DNA of 64,000 nucleotides, taken from NCBI RefSeq assembly GCF_016876135.2, contig NZ_JACAOD020000006.1, positions 4,210-68,209 of the forward strand. The letters are read 5' to 3'. Both the position numbers and the translations under genes were made by a program. The notes beneath the pieces were generated by a model. It saw only the letters and a program-made list of their open reading frames with translations. It was not told the origin of the DNA and ran no database searches. Origin of the DNA: Candidatus Phytoplasma meliae. Its GTDB lineage: Bacteria > Bacillota_I > Bacilli_A > Acholeplasmatales > Acholeplasmataceae. Positions 9,038 through 17,481 of the stretch are shown piece by piece. The first letter of the stretch is position 1; each line of letters opens with the position of its first letter.

Positions 9038-11422
9038 TTATAATAAAACAGCAAAACGATCAAAAAAAATAAAAGCGTCTTGATGTATTTTGCGAGATGT
9101 AATAAAATTTAAATTTAAAGGCCATTTTTGATATTTAAGAGTTAGCAAACAACGATAATAATTATTTTTTTTAGGTATTAACGATAAAAGAGGTCCTAAA
9201 ACTTTTATTTTTTGTTGGAAATTGTGTTCTAAAATTTTTTTAATGCGAAACGCTATCTTAAAAGTTTTTTGAAAATTAGAATGAGCAATTAAAATCTTAC
9301 TAAGATAACCGAAAGGAAAATTTTGTGTGATCTTTCTTTCTTCTAACAGTTGTTTTATAAAGTTGTTTTCATCATAAAGAGCTGCTCTTTTAATTGCAAA
9401 GTGCTCTAAATTATAACTTTGAATAATTACTTTTCCTTCTTTTTTCCTAGCACAACGACCAGCGGCTTGAATTAATAATTGAAATGTTTTTTCAGAAGCT
9501 TTAAAATTTGGTATTTTTAAAAGAGCATCAGCCATTAAAACACCTACTAAAGTTACTTGATGAAAATCTAAACCTTTAGCTATCATTTGTGTTCCCAGTA
9601 AAATATCAGATTTTCTTAATTGGAAATCGCTCCATAATCGCTCATATTGAGAAATTTTTGTTATGTTATCTGAATCAAATTTAATCATTTTGGCTTGAGG
9701 AAAGTTCTTTTGCAAATAATGTTCAATATATTCAATCCCTATTCCTACAGCTTTAATTGTATTTTTTTGGCAACAAGAACATTCGGTTGTAAAAAGTGTT
9801 TTATAACCACAATAACTACATTTTAACATATTATTTTTGTGATAAAAAGTAAGACTATAATTGCAATTATAACATTTAGGAACATGACCGCAAAAACGAC
9901 ACAAAACAAAAGGAGAAAATCCTTTAGTATTGATAAACAAAATAGCTTGTTCTTTTTTGGCTAATGTTTGTTCTAAAGCTTTTTTTAAAGAATGTGAAAA
10001 TGGCTCTAAATTACCTTTTTTTAATTCTTCTTTCATGTCGATTAATTGAATTGGTGGAAAAGTTTTAATTAAAGCTCTTTGGGTTAATTTTAAAAGTTGA
10101 TATTTTTTTTGAGAAACTTGATGGTAACTTTCTAAAGATGGCGTGGCACTTCCTAATATTAAAGGAATTTGATGATATTTAGCTCTAATTTGCGCCAATT
10201 CTTTGGCATCATAAGGAGACTTTTCTTTTTCTAACAAAGAATCATCATGTTCTTCGTCAACAATAATGATTCCTAAATAATTAAGAGGGGCGAAAATAGC
10301 ACTTCTAGTTCCTAAAACAATTTGTACTTTTTGATTTTTAATTTTAGTGAATTGTTCTTGTCTTTGCAAGGGGGTTAAATAACTATGCAAAACGGCAATT
10401 TCTGTCATAGTAAATTTACTTTTTAAACGTTGCATTAAAGGAGCTATCAACATAACTTCAGGAACTAAAAATAATACTTGCTGTTTTTGTTTCAAAATTT
10501 TAGCTATTAAATTTAAGTAAATTTCTGTCTTTCCGGAACCAGTTTTACCATGCAAAAGATAAGTTTGATGTTTTTTTAAATTAATTTGTTGTAATAATTT
10601 TATTTGTTCTTCATTTAAGATAATTTTTTTATTTTCTCCTAAAGGTTCAAAATGATGTTTCAAAACTATATCTATTTTTTGAGCTCCTTTTAAAAGAATT
10701 TCTTGTTGAAGTAACTTATTAATAATACTTGGTGAAGTTAAAAGGAGCGCTTCTTTTCTTAATATTGTTATTTTATGTAATGGATCAGATTGATTATAGT
10801 CTAAATATTGTTGCAAGGAAAATAATTTAAGAATAAAATCTTTTTGCTTAGGAGTCAAATTTAATTGGCTTAATGATTTTATTTTTGGATTTAAACTATA
10901 ACAAATAGTTGTTCTCTCTTTTTTAGTTGTTTTTAAAATATTTTGGATTTTAAGAATCCCTTTTTGTGATAATTTTTGCAATTCTTGTAAAATTTTATTA
11001 TTAGCATTTAACAAAAATTTATCTTGTTGAGGAATCAAAAATTGGATGTTTTCAGGAATCAAAGCTCTTTTAATGATGACAATTTCTTTTAAATAGGTTA
11101 TTAAAAATTCTTTGGGAATAACTGTATTATAAACTAAAGTTTTCAGGACAAAAGGGGTTTTTAACATTTCTTCTGCCAATAAAAATAATTCTTCATTAAA
11201 ATAAGGTTGTTCATCTAAAACACTAATCAAATATTTATTAGCAAAATCACTTTTATTTATTATATTAACGATATAACCTAAATGTTGTGAATTGTTGTTT
11301 CCAAAAGGAACGATTACTCTCACTCCTTTTTTCGCTAAAGGGATGAATTTTTCAGGGATTAAATAATCAAAGCAGCGATTTAAAGCAGAAGTTGGGAGAT
11401 CTATAATAACTTGAGCTATCAA
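9038..11422 (-). CDS. priA: Primosomal replication restart helicase PriA
   Basis: 3'-to-5' DNA helicase that reloads the replisome at stalled or repaired forks. 794 residues: an N-terminal DNA-binding domain (IDLPTSALNRCFDYLIP), Walker A LHGKTGSGKTEIYLN near residue 292, DEEH Walker B (IIIVDEEHDDSLLEKEKSPYD), eight paired cysteines binding two zinc ions (CRFCGHVPKCYNC, CSYCG, CSCC), and the C-terminal helicase lobe with GTQMIAKGLDF and QAAGRCAR. The start is TTG at 11422 with AAGGG about nine bases before; no ATG is in frame nearby. It stands alone between two long spacers. Confidence 0.97.
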   Translation of the reverse strand: MIAQVIIDLPTSALNRCFDYLIPEKFIPLAKKGVRVIVPFGNNNSQHLGYIVNIINKSDFANKYLISVLDEQPYFNEELFLLAEEMLKTPFVLKTLVYNTVIPKEFLITYLKEIVIIKRALIPENIQFLIPQQDKFLLNANNKILQELQKLSQKGILKIQNILKTTKKERTTICYSLNPKIKSLSQLNLTPKQKDFILKLFSLQQYLDYNQSDPLHKITILRKEALLLTSPSIINKLLQQEILLKGAQKIDIVLKHHFEPLGENKKIILNEEQIKLLQQINLKKHQTYLLHGKTGSGKTEIYLNLIAKILKQKQQVLFLVPEVMLIAPLMQRLKSKFTMTEIAVLHSYLTPLQRQEQFTKIKNQKVQIVLGTRSAIFAPLNYLGIIIVDEEHDDSLLEKEKSPYDAKELAQIRAKYHQIPLILGSATPSLESYHQVSQKKYQLLKLTQRALIKTFPPIQLIDMKEELKKGNLEPFSHSLKKALEQTLAKKEQAILFINTKGFSPFVLCRFCGHVPKCYNCNYSLTFYHKNNMLKCSYCGYKTLFTTECSCCQKNTIKAVGIGIEYIEHYLQKNFPQAKMIKFDSDNITKISQYERLWSDFQLRKSDILLGTQMIAKGLDFHQVTLVGVLMADALLKIPNFKASEKTFQLLIQAAGRCARKKEGKVIIQSYNLEHFAIKRAALYDENNFIKQLLEERKITQNFPFGYLSKILIAHSNFQKTFKIAFRIKKILEHNFQQKIKVLGPLLSLIPKKNNYYRCLLTLKYQKWPLNLNFITSRKIHQDAFIFFDRFAVLL

Positions 11423-11935
11423 TTTTAATGGCCCTTCACTTTCTTTTTTTGAAAGTTAATTTCAAAATTGAAATTTATAATAAAAAAAATAAAACTTATC
11501 AATTCGCTTCATTGTGTTAAAAACTATTTTTATTTTGTTGTTTTTTCTATGAATTTCTTTTTATAATAAGGGATATATTAAAAATTCTCTCTTATTGCTA
11601 AAGAGAGTTTATGACTAATTATAAAAAGATTAAAGTTATTTAAAGAAATTATAATCAATATAAAATCATTTTATTTGCATTTTACATAATTAAATTGATA
11701 ATAAATTTGTTTACTAAAACTAATTATTAAATTAAATTGGGATTGGTTAAAATATCAAAATAATTTTAATTAAATGGGATTTTCAATATATCAGTTCATG
11801 ATTGATTAATTGATATATTCATAAATTAATTTTCAAAAACAAATATAAAGTATTTATTATAAATAAGTTTTAATAAAAAAATATATAATAATTTTATAGA
11901 GATTTTTTATAAAAAATAAGCAAAGGTTGGAATCA
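11423..11935. other. Divergent intergenic region between priA and a small ORF
   Basis: About 510 bases of AT-rich DNA. A short ACTTTC/GAAAGT hairpin follows the priA start, and a CTCTCTT/AAGAGAG hairpin sits at 11587-11607. No ORF of note and no recognisable RNA gene. Confidence 0.5.
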
Positions 11936-12142
11936 ATGTTAAAAAGACAAGTTAAAAAACAAAAAATTCGTAGAATGTTAAAAAAAGTTAATCTACGAAA
12001 ATTAAAAATTGTAGTTTTAAAAAATTGTAGTAAAAAAACTCATTTTGAAGATAAAAATCATATTCTTTTTGTTAATCCTCAAGTAAAAGTAATTGTAGAC
12101 CAAATTTTAAAAGAATTGGGGCAAAAAGATATCTTAAAATGA
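11936..12142 (+). CDS. Small basic protein of unknown function
   Basis: 68 residues from the ATG at 11936, which has AAAGG nine bases upstream; a TTG four codons earlier is the alternative. The N-terminal half is very basic (MLKRQVKKQKIRRMLKKVNLRKLK), the rest mixed (HILFVNPQVKVIVDQILKEL), with one Cys and no membrane segment. The charge pattern suggests RNA or ribosome binding but I recognise no family. It ends in TGA, consistent with UGA being a stop in this organism. It could also be a chance ORF; the good ribosome-binding site and coherent composition argue mildly for a real gene. Confidence 0.5.
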   Translation: MLKRQVKKQKIRRMLKKVNLRKLKIVVLKNCSKKTHFEDKNHILFVNPQVKVIVDQILKELGQKDILK

Positions 12143-12302
12143 TATATTCATCCTTTTGGTGATTAATTAAGATCAAAAAAGTTAAATATTATTTTTGAGA
12201 AAAACTTTAAAGGATATTTGTTTGAGTGCTTGATTATTTTTTTGAAAGTTAATGGTGTTTTTTTTGGTTTGATTAATAAATATTATTTAATTATTTTAGT
12301 TT

Positions 12303-12391
12303 TGGCGGAGGAAAAGGGATTCGAACCCTCGCATCTGTTTAGATCTACACGCTTTCCAAGCGTGCCTCTTCAGCCACTTGAGTATTCCTCC
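12303..12391 (-). tRNA. tRNA-Ser (anticodon GGA)
   Basis: 89 bases including an encoded CCA. Acceptor stem GGAGGAA/TTCCTCC is perfect, discriminator G, anticodon loop TTGGAAA in the stem CACGC/GCGTG, a long class II variable arm and the T loop GGTTCGAATCC. Reads UCC and UCU. The gene directly follows the hairpin that ends ackA. Confidence 0.97.
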
Positions 12392-12394
12392 AAA

Positions 12395-12413
12395 AAAGTC
12401 TTTGAAAGACTTT
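12395..12413 (-). terminator. Terminator of ackA, abutting tRNA-Ser
   Basis: AAAGTCTTTCAAAGACTTT palindrome followed on the - strand by more T, ending four bases before the 5' end of tRNA-Ser. The tRNA would have to be made by read-through or from a promoter inside ackA. Confidence 0.65.
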
Positions 12414-12438
12414 AAGACTTAATTTTATTAACAAAAAA

Positions 12439-13662
12439 TTAACAACAATAAGGGCAATCATCACTTTTTTTATCATTATTTAAACTTTTTTGTAATCGCA
12501 AAACATCTTGAGCAATTGCAAGTTCTTCGTTAGTAGGGATTACAAAAACTTTAATAAGAGATGCAGGAGTTGTAATAAGGGTTTCTTTTCCTTGGATTTT
12601 ATTCTTTTCTTCATCTAATTTAATTCCTAAAACTTCTAAACGATTAATTACTTCTGATCTAAAAAACACAGAATTTTCACCGATACCAGCAGTAAAAACT
12701 AAAGCATCAATTCCTTTTAATAAAACATAATAACTAGCAATATAATCAACTATACGCTTTACTTGAATATCATGAGATAAACGAGCTTGAGGATTCCCTT
12801 TTTGGATTTCTGCTAAAATATCTCTAGAATCATTTGAAATCCCTGAAACACCAAGATAACCAGACTTTTTATTTAAATCATCGATAATATCGTCAATGCT
12901 TTTATTTTCTTTATCTGCGATAAATTTAATCACTGCAGGATCAATATTACCACTTCTAGTACCCATTGGAACCCCTTCTAAAGGAGTGAAACCCATAGAA
13001 GTATCCAAAGATTTCCCAGCATTAACGGCACACAAAGAAACTCCATTACCAACATGACAAATAATTATTTTGGCATCTTTTTTACCTAAAATAGACTGCA
13101 TTTTGGCAGTTACATATTTATAAGATGTTCCATGAGCCCCATATTTTCTAACTTGATATTTTTGATACCAATAATAAGGAGTGGCATATAAAAAATTAAC
13201 TGCGGGAATAGTTTGATGAAAAGTTGTATCAAAAACTCCAACTTGTAAAACTTGAGGTAATACTTTTTTAAAAGCTTTAATGCTGATGACATTAGATGGA
13301 TTATGCAAAGGAGCTAAATCATTAAGGCTTTCAACTTGAGCAATCGTTTTATCAGTTAAAATAGTTGCATCTGTAAATAATTCTCCCCCTTGAACAATGC
13401 GATGCCCAACTCCTTCAATTTCTTCTAATTGACTAATAATTTTTTTTTGAATTAAAATATTTAACAATAATTCAACTGCTTTTTGATGATCAGGAATAGG
13501 TAATTTTTGAGTTTCTTTATGAATATTTGTTTTAATAGTTAAAGAAGCATTTGTAGAGCCAATTTTTTCGATTACACCTAAAACAATAACTTGCTCTTCT
13601 GGCATTTCTAATAATTGAAATTTTAAAGACGAACTACCTGAATTTACCGACATAATTTTCAT
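12439..13662 (-). CDS. ackA: Acetate kinase
   Basis: Converts acetyl phosphate and ADP to acetate and ATP in the cytoplasm, a substrate-level ATP source. 407 residues with ASKHA-fold motifs: VNSGSSSLKFQL at the N-terminus, GHRIVQGGE, FDTTFHQT, CHVGNGVSLCAV, TPLEGVPMGTRSG and FTAGIGENS, all in the right order. The protein ends in an unusual polar tail with a Cys cluster, KKSDDCPYCC, beyond the normal end of the fold. The ATG at 13662 follows a purine-rich AAAAGAG. No pta or pduL lies beside it, so the acetyl-phosphate source is encoded elsewhere. Confidence 0.96.
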   Translation of the reverse strand: MKIMSVNSGSSSLKFQLLEMPEEQVIVLGVIEKIGSTNASLTIKTNIHKETQKLPIPDHQKAVELLLNILIQKKIISQLEEIEGVGHRIVQGGELFTDATILTDKTIAQVESLNDLAPLHNPSNVISIKAFKKVLPQVLQVGVFDTTFHQTIPAVNFLYATPYYWYQKYQVRKYGAHGTSYKYVTAKMQSILGKKDAKIIICHVGNGVSLCAVNAGKSLDTSMGFTPLEGVPMGTRSGNIDPAVIKFIADKENKSIDDIIDDLNKKSGYLGVSGISNDSRDILAEIQKGNPQARLSHDIQVKRIVDYIASYYVLLKGIDALVFTAGIGENSVFFRSEVINRLEVLGIKLDEEKNKIQGKETLITTPASLIKVFVIPTNEELAIAQDVLRLQKSLNNDKKSDDCPYCC

Positions 13663-13859
13663 ATATTTTTTCTCTTTTCTGTTTTTTTCTGTTTTGGTGC
13701 TTTAATTTTCTATTTTAAAACTTATTATTTTTTTATGTATTGGTTTTTAAATTTGATTCATAAATTCTAATTCATTAAAATTGTTGTAATAAGGGTTAAA
13801 TTGTGAAATATTGAATTTAAATCATATTATTGTGTATTTGGGGATTTTATCAAACATCT

Positions 13860-14549
13860 TCATTTAATGCTATTTAATAAAAAATATATTCCCAAAGCAT
13901 GAAATAAAGTTCCTAACATAACAAAAATATGCCAAATGAAATGAAAATATTTTTTATTATCTTTGACATAAAAAAAGACGCCTAAGCTATAAAAAGCTCC
14001 TCCTAAAAGAATAAAAAGCAAAATTTGTTTATTATGTGGTTTCATTAATTCTGGTAAAAAAAGTAGTCCGCTCCACCCTAATAAAACATAAAATACAACG
14101 TGAAGATGCTTTCCTTTGTTAAACCAAAATATTTTTCCAAGAATGCCGCAAAATACTAAAATGCATTGGGAAATAAAAAAAAATTGTCCTTTTGTAATAG
14201 ATAAATCAAAAAACGGTTGTTGCAATTCTTTTAAAAGCAATAAAATAGGAGCAAAAGTTCCCCAAATCAATAAATAAATACTGATATGATCGGTTTTTTG
14301 AAAAAATTTTTGTGCTTTGGTAAAGGCTAAAGCGTGAAATAAAGTGCTCATTAAATAAAGAATAATCATTGATATACTAAAAATTAACACAATAAAATTA
14401 GTCGTGAGCGCCCCTTGTTTAGTAGAGGCTTTAATGCTAAAAAAAACAAGGATAAAAATCCCTAAAGGGATCATTAAACCGTGAGAAATAGTATTAGCAA
14501 TTTCCTCACCTAATGTTTGTTGATCGCTTGATTTGGTAGGCCATTTCAA
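13860..14549 (-). CDS. Hemolysin III family membrane protein (YqfA/PAQR-like)
   Basis: 229 residues with seven predicted membrane helices. The family residues are visible: Glu and His in GEEIANTISHG near the N-terminus, Ser-x(3)-His in LMSTLFHALAF, and a C-terminal HIFVMLGTLFHALGIYF that supplies two more His for the Zn site of the HlyIII/AdipoR superfamily. Bacterial function is unclear; links to membrane fluidity and to cytolysis of Bacillus cereus hemolysin III have been proposed. The start is uncertain: TTG at 14549 lies 13 bases past AAGGAGG, and an ATT nearer the site cannot be excluded. Whether it lyses host cells cannot be told from sequence. Confidence 0.85.
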   Translation of the reverse strand: MKWPTKSSDQQTLGEEIANTISHGLMIPLGIFILVFFSIKASTKQGALTTNFIVLIFSISMIILYLMSTLFHALAFTKAQKFFQKTDHISIYLLIWGTFAPILLLLKELQQPFFDLSITKGQFFFISQCILVFCGILGKIFWFNKGKHLHVVFYVLLGWSGLLFLPELMKPHNKQILLFILLGGAFYSLGVFFYVKDNKKYFHFIWHIFVMLGTLFHALGIYFLLNSIK

Positions 14550-14965
14550 AATAATTTATCAACCTCCTTACCTAATAATTTTTAATTATATTGACTGAAT
14601 TAATAATGAATCAATAATTGTTTGAATTTGAATATATCATTTCAAAAAAAATAAAATGTAAAAAACAAAACTCTCCTATATTTTAGCATATAATAAAACT
14701 TTAAGATAACATTTTTTAATATAAAAAAATAAAAAATATATTGATTTTCAAAGTTAATACAACAAAATCAAAGGAAATGAAATGAAAAATATCACAAATA
14801 TGATGATTAATAACAAAAGAGCCTCTCTGAGACTCTTGTTAGAATAAAACAAAAATTGAAAAAAGAAAAATATCAAATAATCAAATAAAAGGTTTCTTTT
14901 TTGTTTTTTATTTTGTACAAGATAATAAAAAGAATCAATCTAATTTAATCTTTTTTATAGTATGA
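14550..14965. other. Intergenic region between secG and the hemolysin III gene
   Basis: AT-rich, about 415 bases. Contains the AAGGAGG of the hemolysin III gene at its left end and the secG terminator at 14812-14840. No ORF or RNA gene recognised. Confidence 0.6.
14812..14840 (-). terminator. Terminator downstream of secG
   Basis: On the - strand AACAAGAGTCTCAGAGAG followed by GCTCTTTTGTT forms a stem of AAGAG/CTCTT plus CTC/GAG with one mismatch, ending in T-rich sequence. It lies about 125 bases after the secG stop. Confidence 0.7.
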
Positions 14966-15196
14966 TTATGCCGCAAGATGATACTTATTATAAAAGGAAA
15001 TCCCAAAATAAGCAATTGTTAAAAGAGTCAGCATACAACTTAAAAAAAAATGTTCTCCTTTAATTTTACGACTTTGGTTTGTTCCAAAAGAACTGCTTGA
15101 AAAAGAAACCGAATCATTACTATCGGATAAAAACAAAATACTTAAAATAATTAAAATAGAAATAATTATCATTGCTGATGTTTGTAGTGTATTCAT
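14966..15196 (-). CDS. secG: Preprotein translocase subunit SecG
   Basis: Small accessory subunit of the SecYEG channel. 76 residues with two hydrophobic segments (residues 6-24 and about 52-69) separated by a Ser/Gly-rich polar loop, SFSSSSFGTNQSRKIKGE, which matches the SecG pattern of two helices around a conserved FG..x..R loop and the final TLLTIAYFGISFY. AAAAAGGAG precedes the ATG. It lies 29 bases after pcrA in the same direction. Identification rests on topology and the loop rather than strong identity. Confidence 0.75.
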   Translation of the reverse strand: MNTLQTSAMIIISILIILSILFLSDSNDSVSFSSSSFGTNQSRKIKGEHFFLSCMLTLLTIAYFGISFYNKYHLAA

Positions 15197-15225
15197 AAAT
15201 TATATTCTCCTTTTTTTAATATGTT

Positions 15226-17424
15226 TTAAAACGATATTTTTTGTAAATATTTGTTAGAATTTTCAAATTTTTTAATATTCCATGGTTTTAAAAATTGAAC
15301 AATTATTATTTTTTCTTGTAATGAAGTAACAACACCTAAACCAAAAAGATAATGTTTTACTTGGTCGCCTTTTTGAAATGGATATCGAACGTTAGAATTA
15401 TTTTTGGTAAAACAAAAACCCATTTCTTTCAAAAAGATAGATGGTAAATGATCTAAATTTTTACCATATAAGTTTCTTTGATAAGCTCCTGTTAAAAATA
15501 ATTTCTCTCGCGCTCTTGTAATAGCCACATAAACTAATCGCCTTGATTCTTCTAATTCTTCTAACTTATGAAAATCAAAAATATTATTTTCTAAACCCGC
15601 AAGAAAAACAACTTTAAATTCTAATCCTTTAACTTTGTGAATAGTAGCTAATTTCACATAATTATTGATTTGCTTATTTTGAGTAATTTCTTCATTTGTT
15701 TCGTTATATAAAGAGATTTGTTCTAAAAAATTAGTTAATTTTTCAAAATGATTACCTTTTGCATTTTGCTCAAATTGTTCTAAAACATTTTTTAATTCTT
15801 CAATATAAAAAACAGATGAATTATCTGCTTTTAGTTTTCCATCAATATCTTGATCTTTTGCTTGAGTTTGGTTTAAATTAGAAGAGTAACAAATTATTTG
15901 ATCAACATAAGTAATTATATCACTAAGACTATGAAATTGATTTTTAATTAATTTAATGTTGCTTTCTTTAATCAATTCTTGGAACTGCTTTAATTGTTTT
16001 TTAGCCCCTTGAGTAATCTTAATTTGTTCTAAATGCTGTAAAGTTTCAAAAAAAGATAAATTTTGAGTTTTAGCAAATGTTTCTAAATGCTGTAAAGCTA
16101 CTTTTCCAATTTGTCTTTTAGGGACATTAATAATCCTTTTGAAATAAAAATCTTGAAAGGGATTGATAATCATTTGCAAATAAGCTAAAAAATCTTTGAT
16201 GATTTTACTTTGATAAAAAGATAAATTGCCAAAAACAATATAAGGGATATTAGCAGCCAGAAAGGCTTTTTCTAAAGTTTTACCGATGGCATTATTGCGG
16301 TATAAAATAGCAAAATCTTGATAACAATATTTTTTGTTTTTCACTAAAGCTTGAATTTTGTCAACTATATATTGCATTTCTAGATAATAATTTTCAAAAA
16401 ATTGAGCAACAACTTGTATCTCTTCTTTTTGTTCGTGTTGTGTGCTGGTTAAAATTTTTTTAAAAGGATGTTCTTGATTAAAACTAATTAAAAGATTTGC
16501 TTTGGTTAAAATATTGGGTAAAGAACGATAATTTTGTTCTAAAAAAGATATTTGTGGGTCAAAATGTTTTAAAAATAACTGACTATTTTCGAAACAAGCT
16601 CCTCTAAAAGAATAAATATTTTGATCAGGATCACCAACTACAAAAATACAACGATGCTTTTCTGCCAAAAAAGTTAAAATTTGATATTGAAAAAAATCAG
16701 TATCTTGAAATTCATCTACCAAAAGGTATTGAAATTGTAATTGATAAAATTGCTTTACTTGTGGATAATCTTTCAATAAATTATAAGTATGTAAAATTAA
16801 ATCGTCAAAATCAATTAAATTATGACTTTGTAAATGTTTTTGATATTTATCTTTAATTTTTTCGTCTAAATTAGGCTTAAAAGTAAGATCAAGGGGATTA
16901 GCAGATTCGGTTTGAAAAGGTTTTTTAAAAAAAGATTCTGCATCTTTTGGTTGAACTTTTCTTTTAATAAGTGAAATACGTCGTCTTAATTGAGAAATAT
17001 CATAAAGTTTAAGATCTAACTTAAGCTCTTTTAAAATAATTTTAAGAATTTTATTGCTATCGTGGTGATCTATAATAATGAAATTTTTTTGATATCCAAA
17101 AGGTAAAAGATGAATAAATTTCCTTAAAACTTGATGTCCTAAAGCATGAAAGGTACAAATATTAATTTCTTGATTAGGGCAATTAATTATTTGTAATATT
17201 TTGTTTTGCATTTGATTAGCCGCTTTGTTAGTAAAAGTAAGAGCTAAAATATTTTTTCCAGGAACATTTTCTTTCTTAATTAAATAAGCTATTTTCATGA
17301 TTAAAGTAGTAGTTTTTCCGGTTCCTGCTCCAGCTACTAAATAAAAACTTGGCTCTTTTGAAGTTACTGCTTGCATTTGCTTTTGATTTAATTTTTTTAA
17401 CCAATTATCTATTTGAGAAAACAT
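15226..17424 (-). CDS. pcrA: ATP-dependent DNA helicase PcrA/UvrD
   Basis: 3'-to-5' superfamily 1A helicase used in repair and in clearing replication blocks. 732 residues: Q motif KLNQKQMQAV, Walker A AGAGTGKTTTLI near residues 31-42, LTFTNKAA, DEFQDTDFFQYQIL, GDPDQNIYSFRGA, LEQNYRS, VKGLEFKVVFLAGL and VAITRAREKLFL. The C-terminal residues (KGDQVKHYLFGLGVV) form the Tudor-like RNA polymerase-interaction patch of PcrA. The ATG at 17424 has AAAGGG seven bases upstream. Followed by secG. Confidence 0.97.
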   Translation of the reverse strand: MFSQIDNWLKKLNQKQMQAVTSKEPSFYLVAGAGTGKTTTLIMKIAYLIKKENVPGKNILALTFTNKAANQMQNKILQIINCPNQEINICTFHALGHQVLRKFIHLLPFGYQKNFIIIDHHDSNKILKIILKELKLDLKLYDISQLRRRISLIKRKVQPKDAESFFKKPFQTESANPLDLTFKPNLDEKIKDKYQKHLQSHNLIDFDDLILHTYNLLKDYPQVKQFYQLQFQYLLVDEFQDTDFFQYQILTFLAEKHRCIFVVGDPDQNIYSFRGACFENSQLFLKHFDPQISFLEQNYRSLPNILTKANLLISFNQEHPFKKILTSTQHEQKEEIQVVAQFFENYYLEMQYIVDKIQALVKNKKYCYQDFAILYRNNAIGKTLEKAFLAANIPYIVFGNLSFYQSKIIKDFLAYLQMIINPFQDFYFKRIINVPKRQIGKVALQHLETFAKTQNLSFFETLQHLEQIKITQGAKKQLKQFQELIKESNIKLIKNQFHSLSDIITYVDQIICYSSNLNQTQAKDQDIDGKLKADNSSVFYIEELKNVLEQFEQNAKGNHFEKLTNFLEQISLYNETNEEITQNKQINNYVKLATIHKVKGLEFKVVFLAGLENNIFDFHKLEELEESRRLVYVAITRAREKLFLTGAYQRNLYGKNLDHLPSIFLKEMGFCFTKNNSNVRYPFQKGDQVKHYLFGLGVVTSLQEKIIIVQFLKPWNIKKFENSNKYLQKISF

Positions 17425-17481
17425 ATTTATCCCTTTGATTTTTTGTTAACATAAAAAAATATAAAAACTAATTGCTAACTA

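Noticed and set aside
12218..12415. 65-codon + strand ORF with EEKGFEPS-like text
   Set aside because: It is the antisense of tRNA-Ser; the apparent protein sequence is the reverse complement of the T arm and acceptor stem, a well-known false annotation.
13860..14549. Naming the hemolysin III protein a proven cytolysin
   Set aside because: Family membership is clear but lytic activity is shown only for few members and cannot be read from sequence.
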